From positions 124,001-188,000 of the forward strand of contig NZ_JAKWJO010000005.1 in assembly GCF_022760995.1 (NCBI RefSeq): DNA of 64,000 bases, given 5' to 3'. The DNA is from Dyella sedimenti (GTDB lineage: Bacteria; Pseudomonadota; Gammaproteobacteria; Xanthomonadales; Rhodanobacteraceae). Made by a program: the position numbers and the translations under genes. How positions within the stretch are numbered: position 1 is the stretch's first letter; each line of letters starts with the position of its first letter. This document shows positions 45,108 through 54,984 of this stretch, piece by piece. A model generated the notes under the pieces. It had not been told where the DNA came from and did no database searches. It saw only the letters and a program-made list of their open reading frames with translations.

Positions 45108-46124
45108 TCATCCCCCCATCGACTGGCCGGTCTCCCGCCGATAATCCCGCAACACCCGGTCCATCACCCAGCTGGTGCGCGCGCCGGATTCGGCGGTCGA
45201 GGGACAGGCCCCCGGCGTGCCGGTCAGCTCGGCCACGATGGTCTCGATCAACGGCTGCTGGATATGCGGCGGATTGGCCACGCGGTATTCCCGCCGGTCG
45301 TCGGCGTGTTCCAGCACGATGGGTCCGTCGCCGAAGGTGGCGAAGGCGAGGCGGCCCTTGTCGCCAATCACCTCGACCTGGTCGTGGTAGCGGTAGCTGC
45401 CGAAGTTCCACAGGCCCGTGCCCAGCAGGCCGTTGCCGAAGGCGAAGGACATCGCCACCGCATCCTCGGCCGGATACGCGCCCAACTGGTTGCCCGCATG
45501 CCCGTGGGCCGAGACGATGGGGCCGAACAGCCAGTCGAGGATGTCCAGCGTGTGGCAGCCGATATCCGCGAACACGCCGCCGCCGGACAGTTCCGGGCGC
45601 ACGCGCCAGGGCAGCGCCGCCGGATCGCGATAGCGCGCATGGTGCGGCTCGTGCAGCATCACGTTGACGATGCGCGGCGTGCCGATGGCGTGCTCGTCGA
45701 AGATCAATTCGCGCACCTTGCCGAAGCGCGGCAGCGCGCGGCGGTAATAGGCCACGAACACCGGCACCCCGGCCTCGCGTCCGGCGCGGACGATCGCCTC
45801 GCACTCGGCATGGTCCAGCGCCATCGGTTTTTCCACGTACACCGGCTTGCCCGCCGCGATCGCCATCAGCGCGTACCGCTTGTGCGTGGAGGGTGGCGTG
45901 GCCACGTAGACGGCGTTGACTTCCGGGTCGGCGATCAGCGCCGCCGCATCGTCGTACCAGCGCGGCACGCCATGGCGCCGGGCATAGTCGCGCGCCTTGT
46001 CGCCATCGCGGCGCATCACCGCCACCAGGGCAGAGTTGGGCGCCTTGGCGAAGCCGGGTCCGCTCTTCACTTCGGTGACGTTGCCGCAACCGACAATGCC
46101 CCAGCGTATCGCTGCCATCGTCAT
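45108..46124 (-). CDS. Gfo/Idh/MocA family oxidoreductase
   Basis: A 338-residue NAD(P)-dependent oxidoreductase. The Rossmann motif is GIVGCGNVTEVK (9-20), and the family's EKPMALDHAE motif, with the catalytic-region Lys, is at about 96-105. The C-terminal domain contains GGGVFADIGCHTLDILDWLFG with the His used for sugar-type substrates. The substrate is unknown. Its ATG overlaps the ribD stop (ATGA), so it is coupled to ribD although no riboflavin role is known for this family. Confidence 0.9.
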   Translation of the reverse strand: MTMAAIRWGIVGCGNVTEVKSGPGFAKAPNSALVAVMRRDGDKARDYARRHGVPRWYDDAAALIADPEVNAVYVATPPSTHKRYALMAIAAGKPVYVEKPMALDHAECEAIVRAGREAGVPVFVAYYRRALPRFGKVRELIFDEHAIGTPRIVNVMLHEPHHARYRDPAALPWRVRPELSGGGVFADIGCHTLDILDWLFGPIVSAHGHAGNQLGAYPAEDAVAMSFAFGNGLLGTGLWNFGSYRYHDQVEVIGDKGRLAFATFGDGPIVLEHADDRREYRVANPPHIQQPLIETIVAELTGTPGACPSTAESGARTSWVMDRVLRDYRRETGQSMGG

Positions 46125-47248
46125 AGGCTCCCGGACTCCATGGCCACTCCGCCAGCGGGCCGCAGCCGCAGCCGCAGGTCTTCGCCGACCGCGCTGCGCT
46201 CGACCGTGCGCAGCGCCCAGCGCAGCGACATGTCTGCCAGCGGCGGCAACGACAGCAGCGGGCGCGCACCGTCCCCCAGCAGCAGCGGCGCCACGTAGAT
46301 CAGCAATTCATCGACCAGGCCGGCGGCGAACAGCGCGCCGCACAGCACGGGGCCGGCTTCCACCTGGATTTCGCCGATATGGCGACGGGCCAATTCGGCC
46401 ATCGCCGCGTGCAGGTCGAGCCCATTGTCCCGTGCCGCCACCACGGCCAGCTCGACGGCCTGGAAGCGCGGATCCTGCGGCCGTGCCTGCGCGCCATGCA
46501 GTACCAGCGTGGGCACGGCGCCGTCGAGCACATGGCTGTCGGAGGGCGTGCGCAGGCGGCTGTCCAATACCACGCGCCAGGGCGGCGTGAACGCCTCGCC
46601 TTGCGGCAGGCGCACGGTCAGGCGCGGATTGTCGGCCAGCACGGTACCCGAGCCGGTGAGGATCGCGGCGCTACGCGCGCGCCAGCGCTGCACGTCGGCG
46701 CGCGCGGCCTCGCCGGTGATCCATTTCGACTCGCCGTTGGCCAGCGCGGTGCGGCCATCCAGGCTCATGGCCAGCTTGACGCGCAGCCACGGGCGGCCGC
46801 GCTCGATGCGACTGAAGAAACCGATATTGAGTTCGCGCGCCTGTTCGCGCAGCAAACCCGTTTCCACCGCGATGCCCGCATCGCGCAGCTTGCCGATGCC
46901 ACGGCCGGCGACCTGTGGAAACGGATCTTCCGCGGCGATAACGACGCGCGCCACGCCGGCGGCGATCAGCGCATCCGCACAAGGCGGCGTGCGGCCGTGA
47001 TGGGCGCAGGGCTCCAGCGTGACGTAGGCGGTGGCGCCACGCGCCCACTCACCCGCATCGCGCAGCGCGAACACCTCGGCGTGCGGTTCGCCGGCACGCT
47101 GGTGGAACCCGGTGCCGACCACCTGCTCGCCATGAGCGATCACGCAGCCGACGCGCGGGTTGGGCTGGGTGGTGAACAGGCCGCGTTCGGCCAGGCGCAA
47201 GGCGTGCGCCATATGGGCGTGGTCGATGGCGCTGAAGGCGTGGGTCAT
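46121..47248 (-). CDS. ribD: Bifunctional pyrimidine deaminase/reductase of riboflavin synthesis
   Basis: A 375-residue protein with a deaminase N terminus and a reductase C terminus, catalysing steps two and three of riboflavin synthesis. Zinc ligands are in GEPHAEVFAL and EPCAHHGRTPPCADAL. The reductase half begins with VKLAMSLDGRTALANGESKWITG and ends in a dihydrofolate-reductase-like fold with LVDELLIYVAPLLLG. GGAG precedes the ATG at 47248; a Met six codons upstream is possible. It is not directly under the FMN riboswitch, which lies downstream. Confidence 0.95.
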   Translation of the reverse strand: MTHAFSAIDHAHMAHALRLAERGLFTTQPNPRVGCVIAHGEQVVGTGFHQRAGEPHAEVFALRDAGEWARGATAYVTLEPCAHHGRTPPCADALIAAGVARVVIAAEDPFPQVAGRGIGKLRDAGIAVETGLLREQARELNIGFFSRIERGRPWLRVKLAMSLDGRTALANGESKWITGEAARADVQRWRARSAAILTGSGTVLADNPRLTVRLPQGEAFTPPWRVVLDSRLRTPSDSHVLDGAVPTLVLHGAQARPQDPRFQAVELAVVAARDNGLDLHAAMAELARRHIGEIQVEAGPVLCGALFAAGLVDELLIYVAPLLLGDGARPLLSLPPLADMSLRWALRTVERSAVGEDLRLRLRPAGGVAMESGSL

Positions 47249-47303
47249 GGCTTGGCCGCTCCGCATGGCTATGGTGCCAGTCTATGGGCTCAACGTGCTT
47301 TTC

Positions 47304-47387
47304 TGTAGGAGCGCACCCTGTGCGCGACAAGCCTTGCGACACGGTAGCGACGTAGCGCTGCGGTCGCGCACTGGGTGCGCTCCTACA
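47304..47387. repeat. GTAG-type REP hairpin pair, copy 6
   Basis: Two units in opposite orientation at 47304-47328 and 47363-47387, with a 34-base spacer. The first begins TGTAGGAGC, showing the GTAG head clearly. The pair lies in the 158-base gap between nrdR and ribD and may reduce read-through between them. Confidence 0.88.
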
Positions 47388-47406
47388 CGCGGTGTGCGAC
47401 CTGCCC

Positions 47407-47925
47407 TCAGGATTTCTTGCGGCGCGCGACGCCCTCGCCCAGCAGCGACAGCTGCAGCGCTTCCAGTTCCGGCAGGTCGCGCTCGAGCTTCTCGATCTCC
47501 TCGCGGAAGGCCTGCACGTCCTCGAACTTGCGGTAGACCGAGGCGAAGCGCACGTAGGCCACCTGGTCCAGCTTCTTCAGCTCGCGCATCACCAGTTCGC
47601 CGACCTGGCGCGAGGGTACCTCGCGCTCGCCGCAGCGGCGCAGGTCGTTGATGATCTCGCGCACCGCCGTATCCACCGAGTGGGTGGGCACCGGGCGCTT
47701 CTGCAGGGCGCGCTCGAAGCTCACGCGCAGTTTGTGCTCGTCGAAGGGCTCGCGGCGCTCGCCGCTCTTGACGATGGACGGCAGCTTCAGCTCCGCCGTC
47801 TCGAAGGTATTGAAGCGCTCGCCGCACTTGGGACACTCGCGACGGCGGCGCACGGTGGCGCCGTCCTCGGCGAGGCGCGAATCGATCACGCGGGTGTCTT
47901 CGTGCTGGCAGAAGGGGCAGTGCAT
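47407..47925 (-). CDS. nrdR: Transcriptional repressor NrdR
   Basis: A 172-residue repressor of ribonucleotide reductase genes. The N-terminal zinc ribbon has Cys3, Cys6, Cys31 and Cys34 (CPFC and CPKC), and the ATP-cone domain follows ([22 protein letters not shown]), which senses ATP/dATP. A C-terminal extension of about 20 residues ends ARRKKS. It lies between glyA and ribD on the same strand; a glyA-nrdR-ribD order is typical of gammaproteobacteria. Confidence 0.96.
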   Translation of the reverse strand: MHCPFCQHEDTRVIDSRLAEDGATVRRRRECPKCGERFNTFETAELKLPSIVKSGERREPFDEHKLRVSFERALQKRPVPTHSVDTAVREIINDLRRCGEREVPSRQVGELVMRELKKLDQVAYVRFASVYRKFEDVQAFREEIEKLERDLPELEALQLSLLGEGVARRKKS

Positions 47926-47934
47926 CAGGGAGCT

Positions 47935-48028
47935 GGGAATAGGGAATGGTCGATAGGGAATAGGAAAAGCGCACGGAGTCGCAAGAACCGGGCTTCCACT
48001 ATTCCCGATCCCCTATTCCCCATTTCCC
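47935..48028. repeat. GGGAATAGGGAAT-type short repeats between glyA and nrdR
   Basis: Several copies of GGGAATAGGGAAT-like sequence occur at 47935-47964, and their reverse complement (CTATTCCC and CCTATTCCCCATTTCCC) at 47998-48028, giving an imperfect inverted arrangement in the 108-base gap. The sequence is A/T-richer than the neighbours. It looks like a dispersed or slippage-type repeat, with no coding potential. Confidence 0.6.
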
Positions 48029-48033
48029 GCATT

Positions 48034-49287
48034 TCAGCCATACACCGGGAACTTCTTGCACTGCGCGGTGACCTTTTCACGCGCCTGGGCGATCACCGCC
48101 TCGTCGTTGGGCGCATCGAGCACGTCGCAGATCCAGTGGGTGAGTTCCACCGTGTCCGCTTCCTGGTAGCCGCGGGTGGTGATGGCCGGCGTGCCCACGC
48201 GCAGGCCCGAGGTGACGAAGGGCGAGCGGGGATCGTTCGGCACGGCGTTCTTGTTGACCGTGATGTGGGCCTTGCCCAGCGCGGCTTCCGCATCCTTGCC
48301 GGTGACCTCGCGGCCGATCAGGTCGATCAGCATCAGATGGTTCTCGGTGCCGCCGGAGACGATCTTGTAGCCGCGCTCGATAAAGGTCTTGGCCATCGCC
48401 TTGGCGTTCTTCACCACCTGGGCCTGGTAGGTCTTGAACTCCGGCTCCAGCGCCTCCTTGAAGGCCACCGCCTTGGCGGCGATCACGTGCATCAGCGGGC
48501 CGCCCTGGATGCCGGGGAACACGATCGACTGCAGCTTCTTCTCGATCTCCTCGCCGGCGTCCTTGGCCACGATGATGCCGCCGCGCGGACCGCGCAGCGT
48601 CTTGTGGGTGGTGGAGGTGACCACGTGCGCATGCGGCAGCGGGTTCGGGTACACGCCCGCGGCGATCAGGCCGGCCACGTGCGCCATGTCTACGAAGAGA
48701 TACGCGCCGACCTTGTCGGCGATGGCGCGGAAGCGCGCCCAGTCCATCACCTGCGAGTAGGCGCTGAAGCCGGCCACGATCATCTTCGGCTTGTGCTCGA
48801 CCGCCAGGCGCTCGACCTCGTCGTAGTCGACCAGGCCGTGCTCGTTCACGCCGTACTGCACGGCATGGAACAGCTTGCCCGAGACGTTGACCTTGGCGCC
48901 GTGGGTGAGGTGGCCGCCATGGGCCAGGCTCATGCCCAGGATGGTGTCGCCCGGGTTCAGCAGGGCCAGGTACACCGCCTGGTTGGCCTGCGAGCCCGAA
49001 TGCGGCTGCACGTTGGCGTAGGTGGCGTCGAACAGCTGCTTGAGGCGCTCGATGGCCAGGCGCTCGGCGATGTCCACGAACTCGCAGCCGCCGTAGTAGC
49101 GCTTGCCCGGGTAGCCTTCGGCATACTTGTTGGTGAGCACGCTGCCCTGCGCTTCCATCACGCGGGGGCTGGCGTAGTTCTCCGAAGCGATCAGCTCGAC
49201 GTGGTCCTCCTGACGGCGGGCTTCGTCGGCCATGGCCTGGGCCAGTTCGTTGTCGTAACCGGCGATCGTCTCGTGCTTCGGGAACAT
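48034..49287 (-). CDS. glyA: Serine hydroxymethyltransferase
   Basis: A 417-residue PLP enzyme converting serine and tetrahydrofolate to glycine and 5,10-methylene-THF. The PLP lysine is in [16 protein letters not shown] (about 222-237), and [20 protein letters not shown] and [17 protein letters not shown] are the N-terminal hallmarks. The length matches E. coli GlyA exactly. The ATG at 49287 begins [12 protein letters not shown]; an in-frame codon at 49308 is not needed. It heads the minus-strand glyA-nrdR-ribD series. Confidence 0.97.
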   Translation of the reverse strand: MFPKHETIAGYDNELAQAMADEARRQEDHVELIASENYASPRVMEAQGSVLTNKYAEGYPGKRYYGGCEFVDIAERLAIERLKQLFDATYANVQPHSGSQANQAVYLALLNPGDTILGMSLAHGGHLTHGAKVNVSGKLFHAVQYGVNEHGLVDYDEVERLAVEHKPKMIVAGFSAYSQVMDWARFRAIADKVGAYLFVDMAHVAGLIAAGVYPNPLPHAHVVTSTTHKTLRGPRGGIIVAKDAGEEIEKKLQSIVFPGIQGGPLMHVIAAKAVAFKEALEPEFKTYQAQVVKNAKAMAKTFIERGYKIVSGGTENHLMLIDLIGREVTGKDAEAALGKAHITVNKNAVPNDPRSPFVTSGLRVGTPAITTRGYQEADTVELTHWICDVLDAPNDEAVIAQAREKVTAQCKKFPVYG

Positions 49288-49374
49288 CCTGACCTCGGGG
49301 GGTGGCAAGCAGGGTTAGAACGCGAAATTGTAGCCGTCATATGTTATGGGGGCCACCGCCGGGCACTTGCAGCC

Positions 49375-49399
49375 ATGTTTCGTACAACGTACCGTACAT
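49375..49399. promoter_or_regulatory. Candidate TetR-type operator
   Basis: A 25-base dyad with pattern ATGT-N3-GTAC-N3-GTAC-N3-ACAT lies 31 bases before the ATG of the alpha/beta hydrolase gene. All 16 non-N positions are symmetrical. The next gene but one encodes a TetR regulator, so this may be its binding site; that link is inference. Confidence 0.5.
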
Positions 49400-49430
49400 C
49401 GCACGCAATTCAGCCCCAAGGACGCCTGCC

Positions 49431-50489
49431 ATGCCGAAGGTTCGGTTTTTCCGCCTCGCGCTCCCGCTGCTCCTGCTCATCCCCGTGCTGGCCCTGGCCG
49501 ATGGCCTGACCGGCGTGGGCATCGCCCCCATTCGCATTCCCGATCCGGTCAACGGCGGGCAGACCGATGGCTACGTGTTCTACCCCTCGCCGACGCCGGT
49601 CCATGGCACCATGGCCTTCGGACCCTACGACGTCGCCGCCGTTCCGGATGCGCCGGCCATCCCCGGCGCCAAGCCGCTGGTGGTGATATCGCATGGCAAT
49701 GGCGGCAGCAACCTCGGGCACCATGACCTGGCCGCCTACCTCGCCAGCCATGGCTTCGTGGTCGCCACGCTCAACCACCCCAAGGACGATTTCCGCGACA
49801 CCAGCGGCGTGGGCCACCTGGAGGTATTGGCGGGCCGTCCCATCCAGGTGAAGTCCACCATCTCCACCCTGCTGGCCGATCCGCGCTGGAAGGCCCTGAT
49901 CGACCCGAACCGCATCGGCGTGGCCGGCTTCTCGGCCGGCGGCTACACCAGCCTGCTGGTCACCGGTGCCCGGCCGCGCTTCGACCGCTTCATCGGCTTC
50001 TGCGAACGCTACCCGGACGACCTCGATATCTGCGGCCACGCCGACGAGTTCAAAGCCGCCGCGGCCAGGCAGGGGAAAACCCTGCAACAGGTGTTCGACG
50101 ACATGCAGCAGCACTTCGGCCGCTACGGCGACACCGCCGATCCGCGCGTGAAGGCCGCCTTCGCCATGGCCCCGCTGAGCCTGATCTTCGACGACCACGG
50201 CTTCGACGGCGTGCACGTGCCGGTGTATCTCTACTACGGCGAAAACGACCGGGTATTGCCGCCCGAGGCCAACGCGAAACACATCCAGCCGCTGATCCGC
50301 ACGCTCGCCGGCGTGAAGGAAGTCCCCAAGGCCGACCACTGGGTATTCCTGCCGCCGTGCTCGCCCGCGCTGGCCAAGGACATCCCGGCGCTGTGCCGCG
50401 ACCCGGCAGGCGTGGACCGCGCCAAGGTACACGCGCAGATCGAGGCGGATGCGCTGGCCTTCTTCCGCAAGGCGCTGGACGTGCACTGA
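49431..50489 (+). CDS. Secreted alpha/beta hydrolase (dienelactone hydrolase/PAF acetylhydrolase-like)
   Basis: A 352-residue protein with a signal peptide (VRFFRLALPLLLLIPVLALA). The hydrolase fold shows an oxyanion region SHGNGGS, the nucleophile GFSAGG (about 163-168), an acidic segment YYGENDRVLPPEA and the His in KADHWVFLPPC. Such proteins hydrolyse esters, lipids or polyesters; the substrate is unknown. A TetR gene follows after one base, and a dyad operator candidate lies upstream, suggesting autogenous control of a two-gene unit. Confidence 0.82.
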   Translation: MPKVRFFRLALPLLLLIPVLALADGLTGVGIAPIRIPDPVNGGQTDGYVFYPSPTPVHGTMAFGPYDVAAVPDAPAIPGAKPLVVISHGNGGSNLGHHDLAAYLASHGFVVATLNHPKDDFRDTSGVGHLEVLAGRPIQVKSTISTLLADPRWKALIDPNRIGVAGFSAGGYTSLLVTGARPRFDRFIGFCERYPDDLDICGHADEFKAAAARQGKTLQQVFDDMQQHFGRYGDTADPRVKAAFAMAPLSLIFDDHGFDGVHVPVYLYYGENDRVLPPEANAKHIQPLIRTLAGVKEVPKADHWVFLPPCSPALAKDIPALCRDPAGVDRAKVHAQIEADALAFFRKALDVH

Positions 50490-50490
50490 C

Positions 50491-51108
50491 GTGCCGCGCG
50501 CGCTCAGCGAACAGGAAACCGAAGCCTTCCGCGAACGCCTGTGCGAGGCGGCGGCGCGGCTGTACGTGGAGGAAGGCCCGGCCGCGGTCACCATGCGCCG
50601 CCTCGCTGCCGAGGTGGGCAGCGGCACTATGACGGCGTACCGCTACTTCGCCAACAAGGAAGAGATCATCACGGCAGTGCGCACGCGCGGCCTCCACCGT
50701 TTCTCCGAGGCGCTGGAACGCGCGCTGGACTCGCCCGGCGACGGCCGCCAGCGCTCGCGCGCCGTGCGCGACGCCTATATCGCCTTCGCGCGCCGGAACA
50801 CCGCCACCTACCGGCTGATGTTCGAATACCCCGAAACCAACCGCACCGACCCCGCCTACCGTCAGGCATACGAGCGCATGTGGCGCACCATCGCCGCGCA
50901 TGTGGAGGTGCTGGTGGCCGAAGGCACGGTCGACGCCGACCCCGCCATCCTCGGCCACCAGATCTGGGCCGCCCTGCATGGCGCGGTAATGCTGGAGATC
51001 GCCGGCCTGCTGCCGGAAGGCTACGACGCGGCCTCGCTGCATACGCGCACGGTGGGGACGCTGTTCGAAGCGGCCAGGCCAGGGGGCCAAGGATGGGGAT
51101 GGGGGTGA
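50491..51108 (+). CDS. TetR/AcrR family transcriptional regulator
   Basis: A 205-residue repressor with an N-terminal helix-turn-helix reading AVTMRRLAAEVGSGTMTAYRYFANKEEIITAV (about 33-64) and a C-terminal helical ligand-binding domain with WRTIAAHVEVLVAEG. GTG at 50491 is the likely start, one base after the hydrolase TGA, indicating coupling. The C terminus (PGGQGWGWG) is glycine/tryptophan-rich and untypical. The ligand is unknown. Confidence 0.88.
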   Translation: MPRALSEQETEAFRERLCEAAARLYVEEGPAAVTMRRLAAEVGSGTMTAYRYFANKEEIITAVRTRGLHRFSEALERALDSPGDGRQRSRAVRDAYIAFARRNTATYRLMFEYPETNRTDPAYRQAYERMWRTIAAHVEVLVAEGTVDADPAILGHQIWAALHGAVMLEIAGLLPEGYDAASLHTRTVGTLFEAARPGGQGWGWG

Positions 51109-51330
51109 GGCATGTATTGGCCCTGGCGTGGGTGCGCTCCCCTCACCCGGAGGGAGAGTGAGCCAGAGCCAACGCGCCCGCCAGCTTTGCCAGCGCCCCC
51201 AGCACCCCCATATCCCCCCTGCCCCGTCACCGGGCCGCCCCCACAACCCGCTATAATGCGCGGTTTGTTACCCACTCTGACGCACCCGCCAGCCCCGCCG
51301 GCCGGTGTCGTGCACGCCGCCGGAGGCTCC

Positions 51331-52998
51331 ATGAGTTCGCAATTCATCTACACCATGAACGGGGTCAGCAAGATCGTTCCCCCGCAGCGCCAGATCATCA
51401 AGGACATCTCGCTCAGCTTCTTCCCCGGCGCCAAAATCGGCCTGCTGGGCCTGAACGGCGCAGGCAAGTCCACGGTGCTGCGCATCATGGCCGGCGTCGA
51501 TACCGACTACCAGGGAGAGGCCCGGCCACAGCCGGGCATCAAGGTCGGCTACTTGGCGCAGGAACCGCAGCTCGACCCGGAAAAGACCGTGCGCGAGGTG
51601 GTGGAGGAAGGCGTGTCCGTCATCCTTGACGCGCAGAAGCGCCTGGAAGAGGTCTACGCCGCCTATGCCGAGGAAGGCGCCGACTTCGACAAGCTGGCCA
51701 AGGAACAGGAACAGCTGGAAAACCTGCTGGCGGTGAACGACGCCCACGCGCTGGAGCGCCAGCTGGAAGTGGCCGCGGACGCGCTGCGCCTGCCGCCGTG
51801 GGACGCCAGGATCGGTCCGTTGTCCGGCGGCGAGAAGCGCCGCGTGGCGCTGTGCCGCCTGCTGCTGTCCAAGCCGGACATGCTGCTGCTGGACGAGCCC
51901 ACCAACCACCTGGACGCCGAATCGGTGGAATGGCTGGAGCACTTCCTGCAGGACTACCCCGGCACCGTGGTGGCGGTCACCCATGACCGCTACTTCCTGG
52001 ACAACGCCGCCGAGTGGATCCTCGAACTGGACCGCGGCCGCGGCATCCCCTGGAAGGGCAACTACACCGAGTGGCTGGAACAGAAGGACCAGCGCCTCAA
52101 GCAGGAAGCCCAGCAGGAGAAGTCGCGCCAGAAGGCGATCGAGAAGGAGCTGGAGTGGGTACGCTCCGCCGCCAAGGGCCGCCAGTCCAAGGGCAAGGCG
52201 CGCCTGAACCGCTTCGAGGAACTGAATGCGGTCGAGTACCAGCGGCGCAACGAGACCAACGAGATCTTCATCCCGCCGGGCGAGCGCCTGGGCAACGAGG
52301 TGATCGAGTTCAAGAACGTCTCCAAGGCCTTCGGCGACCGCTTGCTGATCGACAACCTCTCGTTCAAGATGCCGCCGGGCGCCATCGTGGGCGTGATCGG
52401 CCCCAACGGCGCCGGCAAGTCCACCCTGATGAAGCTGATCACCGGCGTGGAGAAGCCCGACACCGGCGAGGTGAAGCTGGGCCACACGGTCAAGCTCGCC
52501 TACGTGGACCAGTCGCGCGGCGCGCTCGACCCGAAGAACAACGTGTGGCAGGAAATCTCCGGCGGTGCCGACATCCTCACCATCGGCAACTTCGAGATCC
52601 AGTCGCGCGCCTATATCGGCCGCTTCAACTTCAAGGGCACCGACCAGCAGAAGATCGTCGGCAACCTGTCCGGCGGCGAGCGCGGCCGCCTGCACCTGGC
52701 CAAGACCTTGCTGCAGGGCGGCAACGTGCTGCTGCTCGACGAACCGTCCAACGACCTGGACGTAGAAACCCTGCGCGCGCTGGAAGACGCGCTGCTGGAA
52801 TTCCCCGGCTGCGCGATGGTGATCTCGCATGACCGCTGGTTCCTCGACCGCATCGCCACGCACATCCTGGCGTTCGAGGGCGATTCGCACGTGGAATTCT
52901 TCCCGGGCAACTACAACGAGTACGAGGCGGACAAGAAGCGCCGCCTGGGCGACGAGGCAGCCAAGCCGCACCGCGTGAAGTACAAGAAACTGGCGTAA
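51331..52998 (+). CDS. ettA: ABC-F protein, energy-dependent translational throttle EttA
   Basis: A 555-residue ribosome-associated ATPase with two ABC domains and no membrane segment. Walker A motifs are GLNGAGKS and GPNGAGKS, and signature motifs LSGGEKRR and LSGGERGR. The interdomain linker (about 240-320) is Lys/Gln-rich with the arm-type residues. EttA gates the ribosome according to ATP/ADP ratio; the length equals that of E. coli EttA. The ATG at 51331 follows GGAGG. A hairpin ends the gene at 53012. Confidence 0.95.
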   Translation: MSSQFIYTMNGVSKIVPPQRQIIKDISLSFFPGAKIGLLGLNGAGKSTVLRIMAGVDTDYQGEARPQPGIKVGYLAQEPQLDPEKTVREVVEEGVSVILDAQKRLEEVYAAYAEEGADFDKLAKEQEQLENLLAVNDAHALERQLEVAADALRLPPWDARIGPLSGGEKRRVALCRLLLSKPDMLLLDEPTNHLDAESVEWLEHFLQDYPGTVVAVTHDRYFLDNAAEWILELDRGRGIPWKGNYTEWLEQKDQRLKQEAQQEKSRQKAIEKELEWVRSAAKGRQSKGKARLNRFEELNAVEYQRRNETNEIFIPPGERLGNEVIEFKNVSKAFGDRLLIDNLSFKMPPGAIVGVIGPNGAGKSTLMKLITGVEKPDTGEVKLGHTVKLAYVDQSRGALDPKNNVWQEISGGADILTIGNFEIQSRAYIGRFNFKGTDQQKIVGNLSGGERGRLHLAKTLLQGGNVLLLDEPSNDLDVETLRALEDALLEFPGCAMVISHDRWFLDRIATHILAFEGDSHVEFFPGNYNEYEADKKRRLGDEAAKPHRVKYKKLA

Positions 52999-53011
52999 AG
53001 CCGCTGTTGCT

Positions 53012-53034
53012 CCCTCTCCCCCTTGGGGAGAGGG
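53012..53034 (+). terminator. Terminator-like hairpin after ettA
   Basis: A perfect inverted repeat CCCTCTCCCC-CTT-GGGGAGAGGG starts 13 bases after the ettA stop, with no T-run. It is one of several CTCTCCCC/GGGGAGAG hairpins in the window, so it may be a dispersed repeat with a secondary terminator role. Confidence 0.55.
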
Positions 53035-53119
53035 CTGGGGTGAGGGGTCATGGCCGACCCCGATCCTCAAAAGAACCACACTACGATTAAGCAACACCGC
53101 AAGATTGTCCCCTCCCCAA

Positions 53120-53142
53120 CCCTCTTCCCAGAGGGGAGAGGG
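53120..53142 (+). repeat. CCCTCTTCCC...GGGAGAGGG inverted repeat before pyrF
   Basis: A second related hairpin with arms CCCTC-TCCC and GGGAGAGGG, 25 bases before the pyrF start. The two repeats flank a 169-base gene-free gap. Confidence 0.5.
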
Positions 53143-53167
53143 AGTGAAAAGCAGCGAGGAGAACGCC

Positions 53168-53980
53168 ATGCACTTCATGCAATCCCTCCACCAGGCATGG
53201 AACCGCCATCGCTCCCTGGTCTGCATCGGCCTCGATCCCGAGCCCGCGAAATTCCCCGCCCACCTGCACGGTCGCGCCGACGCGGTGTTCGCGTTCTGCC
53301 GCGACATCGTCGACGCCACCGCCGACCTGGTGTGCGCCTATAAGCCGCAGATCGCGCACTTCGCCGCGCTGCGCGCGGAGGACGCGCTGGAGCGGCTGAT
53401 CGCGCATATCCACGACAAGCACCCGGGCGTGCCGGTGATCCTCGACGCCAAGCGCGGCGACATCGGCAGCACCGCGCAGCACTACGTCGCCGAGGCGTTC
53501 GAGCGCTATGGCGCCGATGCGGTCACCTTGAACCCCTACCTGGGCCGCGACTCCATCCAACCCTTCCTCGACCGCGCCGACAAGGGCGTGATCCTGCTGT
53601 GCCGCACCTCCAACCCGGGCGGCGCGGACTTCCAGGCGCTGGACTGCGGTGGCCGGCCGCTGTACCTGCGCGTGGCCGAGACCATCGCGCGCGACTGGAA
53701 CGCCAACGGCAACTGCGCCCTGGTCACCGGCGCCACCTGGCCGGAGGAGCTGGGCAAGGTGCGCGCCGTGGTGGGCGACATGCCGTTGCTGGTGCCGGGC
53801 ATCGGTGCCCAGGGCGGCGACGTGGAGGCCGTGCTCGCGCATGGCCGCACCGCGAACGGCACCGGCCTGATGATCTCCTCCTCGCGCGCCATCCTCTACG
53901 CCGGCGGCGGCGAGGACTTCGCCCAGGCCGCGCGCGCCGCGGCGATCGAGCTGCGCGACACCATCAACCGCTATCGCTGA
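53168..53980 (+). CDS. pyrF: Orotidine 5'-phosphate decarboxylase (type 2)
   Basis: A 270-residue enzyme giving UMP in the last step of pyrimidine synthesis. The longer type 2 form is recognised by [14 protein letters not shown] near the N terminus, the catalytic Lys-Asp pattern [15 protein letters not shown] (about 97-111), and [24 protein letters not shown] precedes the ATG at 53168. It converges with the Crp/Fnr gene, leaving 8 bases between stop codons. Confidence 0.94.
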   Translation: MHFMQSLHQAWNRHRSLVCIGLDPEPAKFPAHLHGRADAVFAFCRDIVDATADLVCAYKPQIAHFAALRAEDALERLIAHIHDKHPGVPVILDAKRGDIGSTAQHYVAEAFERYGADAVTLNPYLGRDSIQPFLDRADKGVILLCRTSNPGGADFQALDCGGRPLYLRVAETIARDWNANGNCALVTGATWPEELGKVRAVVGDMPLLVPGIGAQGGDVEAVLAHGRTANGTGLMISSSRAILYAGGGEDFAQAARAAAIELRDTINRYR

Positions 53981-53988
53981 GTGACGCG

Positions 53989-54750
53989 CTACGGGCGGCG
54001 TTCCGGCGCATAGGCCTTGCGCCGCAGTTGCTCGAAGTCGTGCACGTGCAGCACGTTGCGGTCACGGCTGATCAGTCCGGCACGTTGCCAGCCCTGCAGC
54101 AAGGCGTTCAACTTCGGGCGGCTTGCGTTTAGCATGGCCGCCAGGATGCCCTGGGTAGGCGGCAATTCGATCTGGGCATCGCCGCGTTCGCGCCCGCTCC
54201 GCTCGGAGGCATCGAGCAAGTAGCGCGCCAGCCGCGATTCCAGACTGTACAGGCACATGGTTTCCAGCGCCTTGGCGGTGCGACTCACGCGCCCGGCCAG
54301 CAGCATCAGCACGCGATTGAGGAACAACGGCTCGGCCAGCAGGCCGATCAGATGGCTGCGCCGCAATAGCAGCACCGTGACCGTGCCCGCCGCCACAGCG
54401 GTGAAATGATGGCAGTTCGCACCCAGCAGCGCGCTCTCGCCAATGGCCTGGCCGGGGCCGGCCATGTCCACGATCAGCTCGCGTCCGTCGGGCCCGTACA
54501 GGATGGCGTAGACCACGCCCTCCACCACCAGGACCGCGAAGTCGGCGGGATCGTTCTTGCGGAACATCAGTTCGCCGCTGGCCAGCTGGCGGCCCACGGC
54601 GCGCTCCGCCACATCGTCGACCAGGACCGCCGGCAGGCCCTCGAACAACGCGGACTGCGCCAGCAGCATGCGGCGCCTGTCCACGCTCAAGATGGTCGAG
54701 CGCACCGTGCGCGCAGCAGTGCGCGACGCGTGCCGCGTTGCCAATTCCAT
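53989..54750 (-). CDS. Crp/Fnr family transcriptional regulator
   Basis: A 253-residue regulator. The cyclic-nucleotide-binding-like domain covers about 35-145 (GELMFRKNDPADFAVLVVEGVVYAILYGPDGRELIVDMAGPGQAIGE in shortened form), and the C-terminal winged helix contains ELPPTQGILAAMLNASRPKLNALLQGW, the DNA-recognition helix. No cysteine cluster for an iron-sulphur centre is seen. The ATG at 54750 has AGGGGG 9 bases upstream; an in-frame ATG at 54789 lacks it. It lies directly downstream of the reb locus on the same strand and may regulate it. Confidence 0.87.
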   Translation of the reverse strand: MELATRHASRTAARTVRSTILSVDRRRMLLAQSALFEGLPAVLVDDVAERAVGRQLASGELMFRKNDPADFAVLVVEGVVYAILYGPDGRELIVDMAGPGQAIGESALLGANCHHFTAVAAGTVTVLLLRRSHLIGLLAEPLFLNRVLMLLAGRVSRTAKALETMCLYSLESRLARYLLDASERSGRERGDAQIELPPTQGILAAMLNASRPKLNALLQGWQRAGLISRDRNVLHVHDFEQLRRKAYAPERRP

Positions 54751-54934
54751 GCTGGTTGCCCCCTTGCGGATGATTGCGGCGCAACGCATCCGTGCGTGGC
54801 CCCGATCACCCCTAAGACCGGATTTCCATGCCCGGACCGCCCGCGAAAGCCGCCATCCAGCCCTGGGTCCGGGAATCTCGTTCTCCTAAGCTGCCTCGCC
54901 CCGGATAACGGGGATGTGATCGGGGGAGGCCATC

Positions 54935-54972
54935 GGCGGGCCGGACAGGCGATCCACCCGTCCGGTCCCGCC
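54935..54972 (-). terminator. Long hairpin after the last rebB gene
   Basis: A GC-rich inverted repeat with arms GGCGGGCCGGAC and GTCCGGTCCCGCC (one bulged T) begins 12 bases past the stop at 54985. No T-run follows on the minus strand. It probably separates the reb transcript from the Crp/Fnr gene. Confidence 0.5.
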
Positions 54973-54984
54973 AAGCGCGCCTGC

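Noticed and set aside
51112..51330. In-frame upstream extension of ettA
   Set aside because: Pro-rich translation of intergenic DNA; GGAGG and the family start lie at 51331.
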